From Trujillonella humicola (GTDB taxonomy: Bacteria; Actinomycetota; Actinomycetes; Mycobacteriales; Geodermatophilaceae): a DNA stretch of 64,000 nt. This document shows positions 1 through 7,703 of the stretch, piece by piece; the first letter of the stretch is position 1; each line of letters begins with the position of its first letter. The stretch covers positions 13,287 through 77,286 of the forward strand of contig NZ_JBJNRJ010000018.1 of assembly GCF_046233715.1 (NCBI RefSeq), given 5' to 3'. A program made the translations under genes and the position numbers. The notes under the pieces were generated by a model. That model was not told where the DNA came from and did not search any database. It saw only the letters and a list, made by a program, of their open reading frames with translations.

Positions 1-16
1 AGAACGAAGGACCCGT

Positions 17-652
17 GTGACGATGGGAACCGTGAGCCGTCCCGCGCGTCGACTCGGGGACGATCCCGGGGACGCCGACCTCGTCGCCCGGCTGCGCGCG
101 GGTGACCGGTCGGCGGTCGACGACCTCTACGAGCGCTTCCGCCGCCCGGCCTACGCGCTGGCCCGCCGCGTCCTCGCCGACGACGTGCTGGCCGAGGACG
201 TGCTGCAGGACGCCTTCCTCGCCGTGTGGCGCGACCCCGGCGCCTTCGACGGCGCGCGCGGGAGCTTCTCCTCGTGGTTCCTGGCGATGGTCCACCACAA
301 GGCCGTCGACGCCGTCCGGCGGGAGGAGTCGCAGCGCCGCCGCCAGGCGCGCGCCGAGGACGAGGTCGCGCTGGCCGAACCCACCGCGACCGCCGACGTC
401 GAGGACGACGTCTGGGGACGGGTCGTCGCCGACCGCGTCCGCAGCGCACTGGGCAACCTGCCGGAGGCCCAGCGCGAGGCGCTGACGCTGGCGTACTACG
501 GCGGCTACACCCAGCGGGAAGTGGCGGCCCTCACCGACGCGCCGCTGGGCACGGTGAAGACGCGCATGCTGGCCGGGATGCGACGGCTGCGGACCGAGCT
601 CGGCGGGACCGCGGGCGCGGCGCTCGGCGGTGCCCTGGGGACGACCCGATGA
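17..652 (+). CDS. ECF-family RNA polymerase sigma factor (SigK-like)
   Basis: Extracytoplasmic-function sigma factor of about 211 residues, expected to direct RNA polymerase to a stress or envelope regulon. Sigma region 2 lies near residues 25-95 (ARRVLADDVLAEDVLQDAF, then AVWRD) and region 4 near 145-195 (LPEAQREALTLAYYGG, then TQREVAALTDAPLGTVKTR, a helix-turn-helix). GTG at 17 has GAAGGA five bases upstream; ATG 23 and GTG 32 are possible alternatives. The stop overlaps the start of the anti-sigma gene (ATGA), the usual coupled sigma/anti-sigma arrangement. The partner carries an RskA-type domain, so SigK-like is the best label, but the target promoters cannot be read from here. Confidence 0.9.
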   Translation: MTMGTVSRPARRLGDDPGDADLVARLRAGDRSAVDDLYERFRRPAYALARRVLADDVLAEDVLQDAFLAVWRDPGAFDGARGSFSSWFLAMVHHKAVDAVRREESQRRRQARAEDEVALAEPTATADVEDDVWGRVVADRVRSALGNLPEAQREALTLAYYGGYTQREVAALTDAPLGTVKTRMLAGMRRLRTELGGTAGAALGGALGTTR

Positions 653-1584
653 GCGAGCGGCGGGTGTCGCGGCCGGACCCCGGCGGGCACGGGACCTTCG
701 ACGAGTTCGCGGTCGGCTGGGCGCTGCACGCGCTCGAGCCGGAGGACGAGATCGTCTTCTCGGCCCACCTGCCCGGCTGCGCCCGCTGCGCGCAGACGGT
801 CGCCGAGACCACCGAGGTGATGGGCGCCCTCGCCCAGGACATCCCCCGGGCCGAGCCGGGCCCCGGTCTGCGCGACCGGCTGCGCGCGGCCGTGGAGGAG
901 ACGCCGCAGGTGCCGTCGCCTGCCGTGCCGCCACGCCCCGAGCAGGCCGCCGAGCCGCCCGCCGGCGAGAGCACGGAGCCTCCCGCAGCCCCCGCCGCGC
1001 CGCGGTCCGCCCCGGCAGGCGACCCGGGGCCGGCCGCCGGGGCGGCCCGGGCCACCGGCTTCCCGGCCTACCGACCGCGGGACGCCGAGCCGTCTCCGGC
1101 CGACCCGCCGCCGCCCTGGCGCCGGGTGCTCCCCAACGCGCTCGTGGCCGCCGCCGTGGCCGCGATCCTCGGGTTGGGCAGCTGGAACGTCGTCCTCAGC
1201 GACGCTCGGGACGACGCCGTGGCGCGGGCCACCGAGCAGGCCGAGGTGGTGCAGTCCCTCCTGGAGCCGGGGACGGCGACCATCGCCCCGCTCTCCGGGG
1301 ACGACGGGCAGGTGGCCACCGTGGTGGCCCGCGACGCGCAGGTGCAGGTGGTCACCCAGGGGCTGGCGCTCAACGACCGGGAGTCGCAGGTCTACGTCGT
1401 GTGGGGCATGAGCGGAGGGGCACCCGCGCCGCTGGGTACCTTCGACGTGACTCGTTCACGAACCGACGTGCAGACCGTACGCTCCACCACGACCGGGCTG
1501 GACGACTTCGAGGGCTACGCCATCAGCCTCGAGCCGGGCCGTGCGGCGCCGTCGGAACCGACGGTGGTGGTGGCGAGCGGGTAG
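649..1584 (+). CDS. anti-sigma factor, RskA-type, membrane-anchored
   Basis: Single-pass membrane anti-sigma factor of about 311 residues. The cytoplasmic N-terminus has an H-x3-C-x2-C motif (HLPGCARC, residues 40-47), typical of zinc-binding anti-sigma domains that hold the sigma factor. A Pro/Ala-rich linker (about 85-155) leads to one transmembrane helix (about 160-183, NALVAAAVAAILGLGSW). The C-terminal part (VYVVWGMSGGAPAPLGTF) matches the extracytoplasmic RskA domain, which in characterised relatives senses a signal and is cut by proteolysis. The ATG start overlaps the stop of the sigma gene, so the pair should be made in fixed ratio. The signal sensed is unknown. Confidence 0.88.
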   Translation: MSERRVSRPDPGGHGTFDEFAVGWALHALEPEDEIVFSAHLPGCARCAQTVAETTEVMGALAQDIPRAEPGPGLRDRLRAAVEETPQVPSPAVPPRPEQAAEPPAGESTEPPAAPAAPRSAPAGDPGPAAGAARATGFPAYRPRDAEPSPADPPPPWRRVLPNALVAAAVAAILGLGSWNVVLSDARDDAVARATEQAEVVQSLLEPGTATIAPLSGDDGQVATVVARDAQVQVVTQGLALNDRESQVYVVWGMSGGAPAPLGTFDVTRSRTDVQTVRSTTTGLDDFEGYAISLEPGRAAPSEPTVVVASG

Positions 1585-1610
1585 GTGACGAGCTGAGCGA
1601 GCAGGAGACG

Positions 1611-2120
1611 GTGGCCGCCCCCGGGCGCGCCCCGCTGCCCGGGCCCCGGCGCGGCGAGCCGGCCGGTGGCGGGCCGCCCTCGGCCGACGAGAAGCGGCGG
1701 GCGCACTTCGCCGAGGACGGCGTCCGGTCGCTGCGCGAACGCGTCGCCGAGACCGCCTGGCGCCGCCGGATCGCCGCCCGGCGCAGCACCGACCACGCCT
1801 ACCGCGTCGGCGTCGGCATCGTCGGCGGGCTGATCGTCGCGGTCGGGCTGGTGACCATCCCGCTGCCCGGTCCCGGCTGGCTGACCGTCATCGCGGGGCT
1901 CTTCGTGCTCGCCAGCGAGTTCTTCTGGGCCGAGCGCCTGCTGGACTTCACCCGGCGCAACGTGAAGGCCTGGACGGACTGGCTGGGCCGCCGGCCGATC
2001 TGGGTCCGCGGCCTCGTGGGGCTGGCCACCGCGGCGTTCGTGTACGGCGTCCTCGTGGTGACCCTGCACCTCACCGGCGTCCCCTCGTGGGTGCCGGGGT
2101 GGGTTCCGCTCTGGCGGTAG
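1611..2120 (+). CDS. PGPGW-motif (TIGR02611-like) membrane protein
   Basis: Small membrane protein of about 169 residues. A charged N-terminal region (DEKRRAHFAEDGVRSLRER) precedes two hydrophobic stretches: VGVGIVGGLIVAVGLVTI followed by the family signature PLPGPGWLTVIAGLFVLA, and near the C-terminus GLATAAFVYGVLVVTLHL. The function of this actinobacterial family is unknown. The start is uncertain: GTG 1611 has AGGAG three bases upstream, but a CTG at 1593 would give the natural-looking N-terminus MSEQETVAAPG and lies 8 bases after the anti-sigma stop. The short gap suggests co-transcription with the sigma/anti-sigma pair. Confidence 0.72.
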   Translation: MAAPGRAPLPGPRRGEPAGGGPPSADEKRRAHFAEDGVRSLRERVAETAWRRRIAARRSTDHAYRVGVGIVGGLIVAVGLVTIPLPGPGWLTVIAGLFVLASEFFWAERLLDFTRRNVKAWTDWLGRRPIWVRGLVGLATAAFVYGVLVVTLHLTGVPSWVPGWVPLWR

Positions 2121-2128
2121 GCGTCTGG

Positions 2129-2134
2129 CACAAT
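2129..2134 (+). promoter_or_regulatory. candidate -10 box for tRNA-Val
   Basis: CACAAT lies 12 bases before the mature tRNA 5' end, giving a plausible short 5' leader. No clear -35 box was found. Confidence 0.35.
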
Positions 2135-2146
2135 CGACGGCGCACC

Positions 2147-2218
2147 GGGCGATTGGCGCAGTGGTAGCGCGCTTCGTTCACACCGAAGAGGTCACTGGTT
2201 CGAACCCAGTATCGCCCA
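2147..2218 (+). tRNA. tRNA-Val (anticodon CAC)
   Basis: A full cloverleaf can be folded. The acceptor stem GGGCGAT pairs with ATCGCCC at 2211-2217, with discriminator A at 2218. The D arm carries GGTAGCGC. The anticodon stem CTTCG/CGAAG encloses the loop TTCACAC, giving anticodon CAC, which reads GUG valine codons. The T arm has the conserved GGTTCGAACCC. The 3' sequence is ACC rather than a full CCA, so the end would be completed by tRNA nucleotidyltransferase. GUG is a preferred valine codon at this GC content. Confidence 0.97.
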
Positions 2219-2225
2219 CCCGCAC

Positions 2226-2257
2226 GAGGGTCCCAGGTCGGCAGACCTGGGGCCCTC
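2226..2257 (+). terminator. strong hairpin terminator after tRNA-Val
   Basis: A 14-bp stem with one G-U pair (2226-2239 with 2244-2257) and a four-base loop (GGCA). There is no T-tract, as expected for actinobacterial I-shaped terminators. It lies between the tRNA and the convergent reductase gene, so it could serve both strands. Confidence 0.8.
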
Positions 2258-2276
2258 GGCGTTCCGGGGGGCGCGG

Positions 2277-2828
2277 TCAGCGCGCGGCCGGGCCGTAGGT
2301 CAGGTGCGCGACCCCGTTGGACAGCGCGTCGGCGCCCAGCAGCGACAGCGGGGTCTTCGCCGTCCCCTCCGGGAACAGGCGGATCCCCTCGCCCACGGCC
2401 ACCGGGTAGACGAACAGGTGCAGCTCGTCGACGAGTCCGTCGGCGACCAGGGCACGGACCAGCGTGGCGCTGCCGCTGACGTACAGGTCGCCCTGGGCCC
2501 TGAGCTCCCGGATGCGGTCGGCGTCGTAGCCGCCGAGCACCGAGGAGTTGCGCCAGACGGACTCCGCGTCGGTCAGCGTCGAGGAGACGACGTGCTTGGG
2601 GGTGTCGTTGAAGAACGGTGCGCCGGGGTCGTCCTCGACGGTGCGGGTGGACCACGCCGGGGCGAACATCGTGAACGTCGTGCGGCCCAGCAGGATGCCC
2701 TTCGCGGGGGCCGTCAGCGAGCCGATCGACGCGGCCAGGTCGTCGGGGAACCCGTAGTCCATCGTCCACATCGGGGCGTCGACGACGCCGTCGACCGTCG
2801 TGAACTCGTGCACCCTGATCGCGCCCAT
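2277..2828 (-). CDS. dihydrofolate reductase family protein (RibD C-terminal domain)
   Basis: Protein of 183 residues with the RibD C-terminal/DHFR-like fold: N-terminal strand IRVHEFTTVDGVVDAPMW, the nucleotide-binding segment GILLGRTTFTMF (about 46-57), and VSGSATLVRALVADGLVDEL (about 117-136), where NADPH-binding glycines fall in this family. Such proteins are stand-alone NAD(P)H-dependent reductases whose substrates are usually unknown. It is probably not the folate enzyme, because it lacks the usual FolA signatures. The ATG at 2828 has a very good ribosome site, AGGAGGAG, on the reverse strand. It is a single gene converging on tRNA-Val. Confidence 0.85.
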   Translation of the reverse strand: MGAIRVHEFTTVDGVVDAPMWTMDYGFPDDLAASIGSLTAPAKGILLGRTTFTMFAPAWSTRTVEDDPGAPFFNDTPKHVVSSTLTDAESVWRNSSVLGGYDADRIRELRAQGDLYVSGSATLVRALVADGLVDELHLFVYPVAVGEGIRLFPEGTAKTPLSLLGADALSNGVAHLTYGPAAR

Positions 2829-2950
2829 GTCTCCTCCTGAGTGGCTCGCAGCGGCCCGGCGGCCGCCGGGGGAAGTCTGTCGGAGCAGGGACGGCGGACG
2901 GCGCGACTACTCATCGGTGGTGGCCCGGCCGCGGTCCGGGACCGCCCGGC

Positions 2951-2956
2951 TAGCGT
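2951..2956 (+). promoter_or_regulatory. -10 box TAGCGT of thioesterase gene (leaderless)
   Basis: TAGCGT ends 8 bases before GTG 2965, the distance expected if transcription starts at the start codon. Confidence 0.6.
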
Positions 2957-2964
2957 GGGCGGAC

Positions 2965-3384
2965 GTGCCCGTGCTCACCCGCCCCGTTGCCGCCCGGCCG
3001 TACCCGGACGGGTCCGAGCGCGAGGGTGCCCACGCCCCCCACTACCTGGTGGTCGAGGCGGTGTCCCAGGTGTGGGAGCAGGTGCTGCTGGACCTGGACG
3101 ACGGGGTCCTGGCGCCGCGCGACATCGCGGTGGTCCGGGCGGCCTTCGACTACCGGCACGAGGTGTTCGTGGCGCCGGCGGACTTCGAGGTGGACGTCGT
3201 CCGGATCGGGCGCACCTCGGTGGAGCTGGCCGTCCGCGTGCGCCAGGGCGGCCGGCCCGTCGTCGACGCGCAGGTCGTCGTGGCCCACGTGGACCCCGCC
3301 CGCACCGCCGCCGTCCCGCTCAGCGACCGCCAGCGCGCCGCGCTGGCGACGATCGCCGTCCCGGCGCCGGCCCCGGCCGGCTGA
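2965..3384 (+). CDS. thioesterase superfamily (hot-dog fold) protein
   Basis: About 139 residues with a single hot-dog domain related to acyl-CoA thioesterases. The pattern FDYRHEVFVAPADFEVDV, then RIGRTSVELAVRV, ending VVVAHVDPARTAAVPL followed by a basic helix, is characteristic of 4HBT-like thioester hydrolases; the helix segment is HAPHYLVVEAVSQVWEQVLL. It probably hydrolyses an acyl-CoA, but the substrate is not indicated. GTG 2965 was chosen because a TAGCGT -10 box lies 8 bases upstream; GTG 2971 is an alternative. No partner genes are obvious. Confidence 0.72.
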   Translation: MPVLTRPVAARPYPDGSEREGAHAPHYLVVEAVSQVWEQVLLDLDDGVLAPRDIAVVRAAFDYRHEVFVAPADFEVDVVRIGRTSVELAVRVRQGGRPVVDAQVVVAHVDPARTAAVPLSDRQRAALATIAVPAPAPAG

Positions 3385-3428
3385 CCGCCGGCCCTGCGCG
3401 GGGCGCCGATCGCGCGGACCATGGGGGA

Positions 3429-3818
3429 GTGCCCCAGCCCGATCGCGCCGCCCGGTTGACCGCGGCGCTGGACCGGGACGGCGCCACGTGCATCTGGTGC
3501 GGCCGGGTCCTCGGCGGGCTGGTGCCCCCGACCACCGAGCACGTCGTGCCCCGGGTCAAGGGCGGCCCCTCCTGGCCGGAGAACGAGGTCGCGGCCTGCC
3601 GCCGGTGCAACGCGGCCCGCGGTCACGTGGCGCCGGTGGAGTGGCTGGAGGAGTGCCGCCGGCGGGGCTGGGCACCCGACGCGGCGCGGCTGGAGCGGTC
3701 GCTCACCGCGCTGGCCGCGGCGATCGCCGAGCGGGGCGGCCAGCGGCGCGCCCGGCCCTACCTCGACGCCCAGCTGCGCCGGCTGCGGCGCCGGGCCCCG
3801 CGCGCGGCCGGTGCGTAG
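3429..3818 (+). CDS. HNH endonuclease domain protein
   Basis: Small HNH nuclease of 129 residues. The treble-clef zinc site is visible as CIWCG (about 20-24) and CRRCN (about 58-62). Between them is EHVVPRVKGG, whose His is the metal/catalytic residue, followed by W-P-E-N-E. The C-terminus is a basic helix (RRARPYLDAQLRRLRRR) likely to touch DNA. This is the common stand-alone actinobacterial HNH family of unknown role. The start is uncertain: GTG 3429 sits directly after a G-rich stretch. The TAG stop at 3816-3818 overlaps the -10 box of the next gene. Confidence 0.82.
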   Translation: MPQPDRAARLTAALDRDGATCIWCGRVLGGLVPPTTEHVVPRVKGGPSWPENEVAACRRCNAARGHVAPVEWLEECRRRGWAPDAARLERSLTALAAAIAERGGQRRARPYLDAQLRRLRRRAPRAAGA

Positions 3819-3821
3819 CGT
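3816..3821 (+). promoter_or_regulatory. -10 box TAGCGT for MOSC gene, formed from a stop codon
   Basis: The TAG stop of the HNH gene plus the next three bases make TAGCGT, ending 7 bases before GTG 3829. Confidence 0.6.
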
Positions 3822-3828
3822 GCCGACC

Positions 3829-4407
3829 GTGGAGACGGTGGTCGGCACGGTCGAGCAGGTGGCCGTGTACCCGGTGAAGTCCCTCGGCGGCCGCACGGTG
3901 CGCGCGGCGGACGTCGACGCCGCCGGGCTGCGCGGCGACCGGGCGTACGCGGTGGTCGACGCGACGACCGGTGAGCGGCTGACCGTGCGGACGACGCCGC
4001 GGATGCGCGAGGTCGTCGCCACCGGGGACGCCGCGGCCGACACCGGGACGCTCACCGCGGTGCTGGGCCGACCCGTGCGGCTGGCCGCCTCCGCGGCCGG
4101 CCCGCAGGTCGACGCGGCCGCCGTCCACCTGGTCAGCCGGCAGGCGGTGGACCGGGCCGCGGCCGGGGACGTGCCCGAGGGGTGCTCGGCCGGCGACCCG
4201 AGGGCCAACCTGCTCCTGGACCTGGTGGACGGCGCCGCCGACGAGCGGTCCTGGATCGGCCGGCACCTGCACGTGGGGGACGCGGTCCTGCGGCTGACCC
4301 GCCTGCCCAAGCACTGCCTCGGGGTCTATGCCGAGGTCGTGCGCGCCGGCGCCGTGGCGGTCGGCGACCCGGTGAGGCTGAGCGGTCCGGAACCGTCGCG
4401 CGGCTAG
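3829..4407 (+). CDS. MOSC domain-containing protein
   Basis: About 192 residues. The N-terminal beta-barrel domain starts VVGTVEQVAVYPVKSLGG and contains GLRGDRAYAVVDATTGE; the C-terminal MOSC part ends LRLTRLPKHCLGVYAEVV. MOSC proteins use a conserved Cys to handle sulfur or bind molybdenum cofactor; the Cys in KHCLGVY is the candidate. The protein is at the short end for two-domain MOSC proteins (usually 200-280 residues), so substrate contacts may be reduced. A leaderless start at GTG 3829 fits the -10 box at 3816; an in-frame GTG also occurs at 3811 but lies upstream of the likely transcription start. Confidence 0.85.
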   Translation: METVVGTVEQVAVYPVKSLGGRTVRAADVDAAGLRGDRAYAVVDATTGERLTVRTTPRMREVVATGDAAADTGTLTAVLGRPVRLAASAAGPQVDAAAVHLVSRQAVDRAAAGDVPEGCSAGDPRANLLLDLVDGAADERSWIGRHLHVGDAVLRLTRLPKHCLGVYAEVVRAGAVAVGDPVRLSGPEPSRG

Positions 4408-4410
4408 CCT
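4405..4410 (+). promoter_or_regulatory. -10 box TAGCCT for capA-like gene, formed from a stop codon
   Basis: The TAG stop of the MOSC gene is the first half of TAGCCT, which ends 7 bases before GTG 4418. Confidence 0.6.
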
Positions 4411-4417
4411 GGCGGGC

Positions 4418-5578
4418 GTGCCGACGCCGGGGTCGCGCTGCCGCGCCGCAGCGTTCGCCGCCGTGCTCCTGCTCGCCGGGTGCGGCTCCGCGGCGCCGGA
4501 GCCCGGACCGGCGCCGGGGCCCGGACCGGAGCCGGCGTCGGAGCCGGCCCGGACGGAGCCCACCGCCCCGGTCCCCCCGACGCCGACGCCGGAGGAGATG
4601 ACCCTCGTCGCGACCGGTGACGTGCTGGTGCACCAGGGACGGGCGCTCACCTCCGGTGCGGAGCTCCCGGGGGGCGGCTACGACTTCTCCCCGGTGCTCG
4701 CGCCGATCGCGCCGATCGTGTCCGCGGCCGACCTCGCCGTCTGCCACCTGGAGACGCCGGTCGCTCCACCCGGCGGGCCCTACTCCGGGTATCCCCGCTT
4801 CGCCGTGCAGCCGGAGATCGTCGACGCCCTGGCCGCGGCCGGCTACGACCTGTGCTCCACGGCGTCCAACCACTCCCTCGACGCCGGCACCGCCGGCCTG
4901 GTCCGCACCCTCGACGCCCTCGACGGTGCCGGGATCGCGCACACCGGGACCCATCGCACGGAGGCGGAGGCCACCACGCCGACCCTCGTCGAGGTCGGCG
5001 GGGTGACCGTCGGGCACGTGGCGGCCACGTTCTCCCTCAACGGCGTGCCGCTGCCCGACGGCTACGAGTGGTCGGTGGACGTCGTCGAGGTGCCCGACGT
5101 GGCGCCCCTGCTCGAGGCGGCGGCCCGGGCTCGTTCGGCCGGGGCCGACATCGTGGTCGCCAGCCTGCACTGCTGCGCCGAGTACGACCACGAGCCGACC
5201 GCGGCGCAGGAACAGGCGGTGGCGGCGCTGCTCGCCTCGCCCGACGTCGACCTCGTGCTCGGGCACCACGCCCACGTGGTGCAGCCGATGGCCCGCATCG
5301 GGGACGAGTGGGCGGCCTACGGGCTCGGCAACGCCCTGGCCGAGCACGCGACCCGCGGTCACGCCACCGAGGACTCCGTCATCGCCCGCTTCACCGTCGC
5401 GCGCGGGACCGACGGGCGGTACGGCGTCGTCCTCGCCGAGGCCGTGCCCGTCACCATCGAGCTCGGAGCGGACGCCGTCCGCGTCGTCCCGGCCGGCCCG
5501 GAGGCGTACGCGCGGATCGCCGCCGTGCTCGACGCCCGTGGCGCCGTGGCCGACGGTCTGCGGATCGTCCCGCGCTGA
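4418..5578 (+). CDS. CapA family metallophosphatase-fold lipoprotein
   Basis: A lipoprotein of 386 residues. The signal peptide ends in the lipobox LLAGC (Cys 22), followed by a Pro/Glu-rich linker to about residue 60. The PGA_cap domain follows, with VATGDVLVHQGR, the metal-site pattern STASNHSLDAGTAG, VVASLHCCAEYDHEP and LVLGHHAHVVQPM. The family is named for CapA of poly-gamma-glutamate capsule synthesis, but no capB/capC genes are nearby, so here it is a surface-anchored metallophosphatase-like enzyme of unknown substrate. It probably starts from a leaderless mRNA. Confidence 0.88.
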   Translation: MPTPGSRCRAAAFAAVLLLAGCGSAAPEPGPAPGPGPEPASEPARTEPTAPVPPTPTPEEMTLVATGDVLVHQGRALTSGAELPGGGYDFSPVLAPIAPIVSAADLAVCHLETPVAPPGGPYSGYPRFAVQPEIVDALAAAGYDLCSTASNHSLDAGTAGLVRTLDALDGAGIAHTGTHRTEAEATTPTLVEVGGVTVGHVAATFSLNGVPLPDGYEWSVDVVEVPDVAPLLEAAARARSAGADIVVASLHCCAEYDHEPTAAQEQAVAALLASPDVDLVLGHHAHVVQPMARIGDEWAAYGLGNALAEHATRGHATEDSVIARFTVARGTDGRYGVVLAEAVPVTIELGADAVRVVPAGPEAYARIAAVLDARGAVADGLRIVPR

Positions 5579-5614
5579 CCGGCGACGCGCTCCGAACGGG
5601 GGTGCGCCGGTGGA

Positions 5615-5620
5615 TACCCT
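5615..5620 (+). promoter_or_regulatory. candidate -10 box TACCCT for thrS
   Basis: TACCCT fits the TANNNT pattern. Transcription would start near 5626-5628, at the foot of the 5625-5650 hairpin, about 50 bases before the thrS start. Confidence 0.45.
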
Positions 5621-5624
5621 GCAG

Positions 5625-5650
5625 GTGTCCCGGCCGCCCGGCCGGGACAC
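5625..5650 (+). promoter_or_regulatory. perfect hairpin in the thrS leader
   Basis: An 11-bp perfect stem (GTGTCCCGGCC with GGCCGGGACAC) and a 4-base loop, between the capA-like gene and thrS. It is either a terminator for the upstream gene or a 5' structure of the thrS mRNA. No T-box specifier or anti-terminator motif is visible. Confidence 0.55.
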
Positions 5651-5675
5651 CGCCGGACCACCCGTAGGAGACACC

Positions 5676-7703
5676 GTGCCTGCCGCGCCCACCCCCGCCG
5701 CCGTCGCCCCGATCCGGGTGCCGGCCGGGACGACGGCCCAGCAGGCGCTCAAGGACGCCGGCATCCCGCTCAAGGGACCCGACGGCGCCGTCGTCGTCCG
5801 CGACCTGGCGACCGGTGACCTGAAGGACCTCGCCTGGACTCCGGAGGCCGAGGCGGAGGTCGAGCCCGTACCGGCCGCCAGCCCCGACGGGCGCGCGGTC
5901 ATCCGGCACTCGGCCGCGCACGTGCTGGCCCAGGCCGTCCAGGACCTGTTCCCCGGGACCCGGCTGGGCATCGGCCCGCCGGTCGAGAACGGCTTCTACT
6001 ACGACTTCGACCCCGAGCGGCCCTTCACCCCCGAGGACCTGCAGGCGCTCGAGAAGCGGATGACCGAGATCGTCCGCGCCGGGCAGCACTTCGCCCGCCG
6101 GGAGATCAGCGACGCCGACGCCGAGGCCGAGCTCGCCTCCGAGCCGTACAAGCTCGAGCTCATCGGGCTGAAGGGCGGCGCCGGGGAGGTCGCCGAGGGC
6201 GCCGACGTCGAGGTCGGCGGCGCGCAGCTGACCATGTACGACAACCTCGACGCCCGCACCGGCGACCGGGTCTGGACCGACCTGTGCCGCGGGCCGCACC
6301 TGCCGCGCACCAGCACGATCCCCGCGTTCTCGCTGACCCGCAGTGCCGCCGCCTACTGGCGGGGGAGCGAGAAGAACCCGCAGCTGCAGCGCGTCTACGG
6401 CACCGCGTGGGAGAGCAAGGAGGCCCACAAGGCCTACCTCGAGCAGCTGGCCGAGGCCGAGCGCCGCGACCACCGCCGGCTGGGTGTCGAGCTCGACCTG
6501 TTCAGCTTCCCCGACGAGATCGGCTCCGGTCTGGCCGTCTTCCACCCCAAGGGCGGGGTCGTCAAGCGGGAGATGGAGGACTACGTCCGCCGCCGGCACA
6601 TCGAGGAGGGCTTCGACTACGTCGGCAGCCCGCACATCAGCAAGGGCGGCCTGTTCGAGACCTCCGGGCACCTGCCGTACTACGCCAACACCATGTTCCC
6701 GCCGATGGAACTGGAGAACAGCGAGTACTACCTCAAGGCCATGAACTGCCCGATGCACAACCTGATCTTCCGGTCGCGCGGGCGGTCCTACCGCGAGCTG
6801 CCGCTGCGCTTCTTCGAGTTCGGGTCGGTGTACCGGTACGAGAAGTCCGGCGTCGTGCACGGCCTCACCCGGGTCCGCGGGCTGACCCAGGACGACTCGC
6901 ACAGCTACGTCACCCCCGAGCAGGCACCCGGGGAGATCCGGCACCTGCTGGCCTTCGTGCTCGGGCTGCTGCGCGACTTCGGCCTCGACGACTACCACCT
7001 CGAGCTGTCGACCCGCGGGGAGTCGGAGAAGTTCATCGGCTCCGACGAGGAGTGGGCGCAGGCCACCGCCGTCCTCGAGGAGGCGGCCCGCGAGACCGGC
7101 CTGGAGCTCGTCCCCGACCCGGGCGGCGCGGCGTTCTACGGGCCGAAGATCTCCGTGCAGGCCCGCGACGCCATCGGCCGGACCTGGCAGATGTCGACCA
7201 TCCAGTACGACTTCAATCAGCCCGCCCGCTTCGGCCTCGAGTACACGACCCCCGGCGGCGACCGGGCGCAGCCGGTGATGATCCACTCGGCGAAGTTCGG
7301 CTCCATCGAGCGGTTCTTCGGCGTGCTCACCGAGCACTACGCGGGCGCGTTCCCCGCGTGGCTCGCGCCGGTCCAGGTCGTCGGCGTCCCGGTCACCGAC
7401 GAGCAGGTGCCCTACCTGACCGACGTCGCGCTGCGGTTGGAGGCGCGGGGCATCCGGGTCGAGGTCGACGACTCCGACGACCGCATGCAGAAGAAGATCC
7501 GGACGGCCAGCAAGCAGAAGGTGCCCTTCGTGCTCATCGCCGGGGCCACCGACGCCGAGGCCGGCGCGGTCTCCTTCCGCTTCCGCGACGGCAGCCAGCA
7601 CAACGGCGTCCCCGTGCAGCAGGCCGTCGACGCGATCGCCGGCTGGGTGGCCTCGCGGGCCAACGCCGACCCGTCGGCCGACGCGCTGCAGGTGGCCGGA
7701 TGA
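5676..7703 (+). CDS. thrS: threonine--tRNA ligase
   Basis: Class II aminoacyl-tRNA synthetase of 675 residues that charges tRNA-Thr. An N-terminal TGS domain is followed by the editing-domain motif HSAAHVLAQA (about 78-87). The catalytic core supplies the zinc ligands: Cys in MNCPMHN, His in SGVVHGLTRVRGLTQDDSH and His in MIHSAKFGSIERFFGVL. The C-terminal anticodon-binding domain ends near ASKQKVPFVLIAGATDAEAG. GTG 5676 has TAGGAG five bases upstream and gives a standard N-terminus. The stop overlaps the HIT-protein start (ATGA). Confidence 0.97.
   Translation: MPAAPTPAAVAPIRVPAGTTAQQALKDAGIPLKGPDGAVVVRDLATGDLKDLAWTPEAEAEVEPVPAASPDGRAVIRHSAAHVLAQAVQDLFPGTRLGIGPPVENGFYYDFDPERPFTPEDLQALEKRMTEIVRAGQHFARREISDADAEAELASEPYKLELIGLKGGAGEVAEGADVEVGGAQLTMYDNLDARTGDRVWTDLCRGPHLPRTSTIPAFSLTRSAAAYWRGSEKNPQLQRVYGTAWESKEAHKAYLEQLAEAERRDHRRLGVELDLFSFPDEIGSGLAVFHPKGGVVKREMEDYVRRRHIEEGFDYVGSPHISKGGLFETSGHLPYYANTMFPPMELENSEYYLKAMNCPMHNLIFRSRGRSYRELPLRFFEFGSVYRYEKSGVVHGLTRVRGLTQDDSHSYVTPEQAPGEIRHLLAFVLGLLRDFGLDDYHLELSTRGESEKFIGSDEEWAQATAVLEEAARETGLELVPDPGGAAFYGPKISVQARDAIGRTWQMSTIQYDFNQPARFGLEYTTPGGDRAQPVMIHSAKFGSIERFFGVLTEHYAGAFPAWLAPVQVVGVPVTDEQVPYLTDVALRLEARGIRVEVDDSDDRMQKKIRTASKQKVPFVLIAGATDAEAGAVSFRFRDGSQHNGVPVQQAVDAIAGWVASRANADPSADALQVAG

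Noticed and set aside
4418..5578. A poly-gamma-glutamate capsule locus
   Set aside because: Only a CapA-like protein is present; capB/capC-type ligase genes are absent around it.
5579..5675. T-box or riboswitch before thrS
   Set aside because: No T-box sequence, specifier loop or competing terminator/antiterminator pair; only a simple hairpin is present.
4133..5971. 600-codon antisense frame over the capA-like gene and thrS start
   Set aside because: It overlaps two well-supported genes and has low-complexity Arg/Gly composition.
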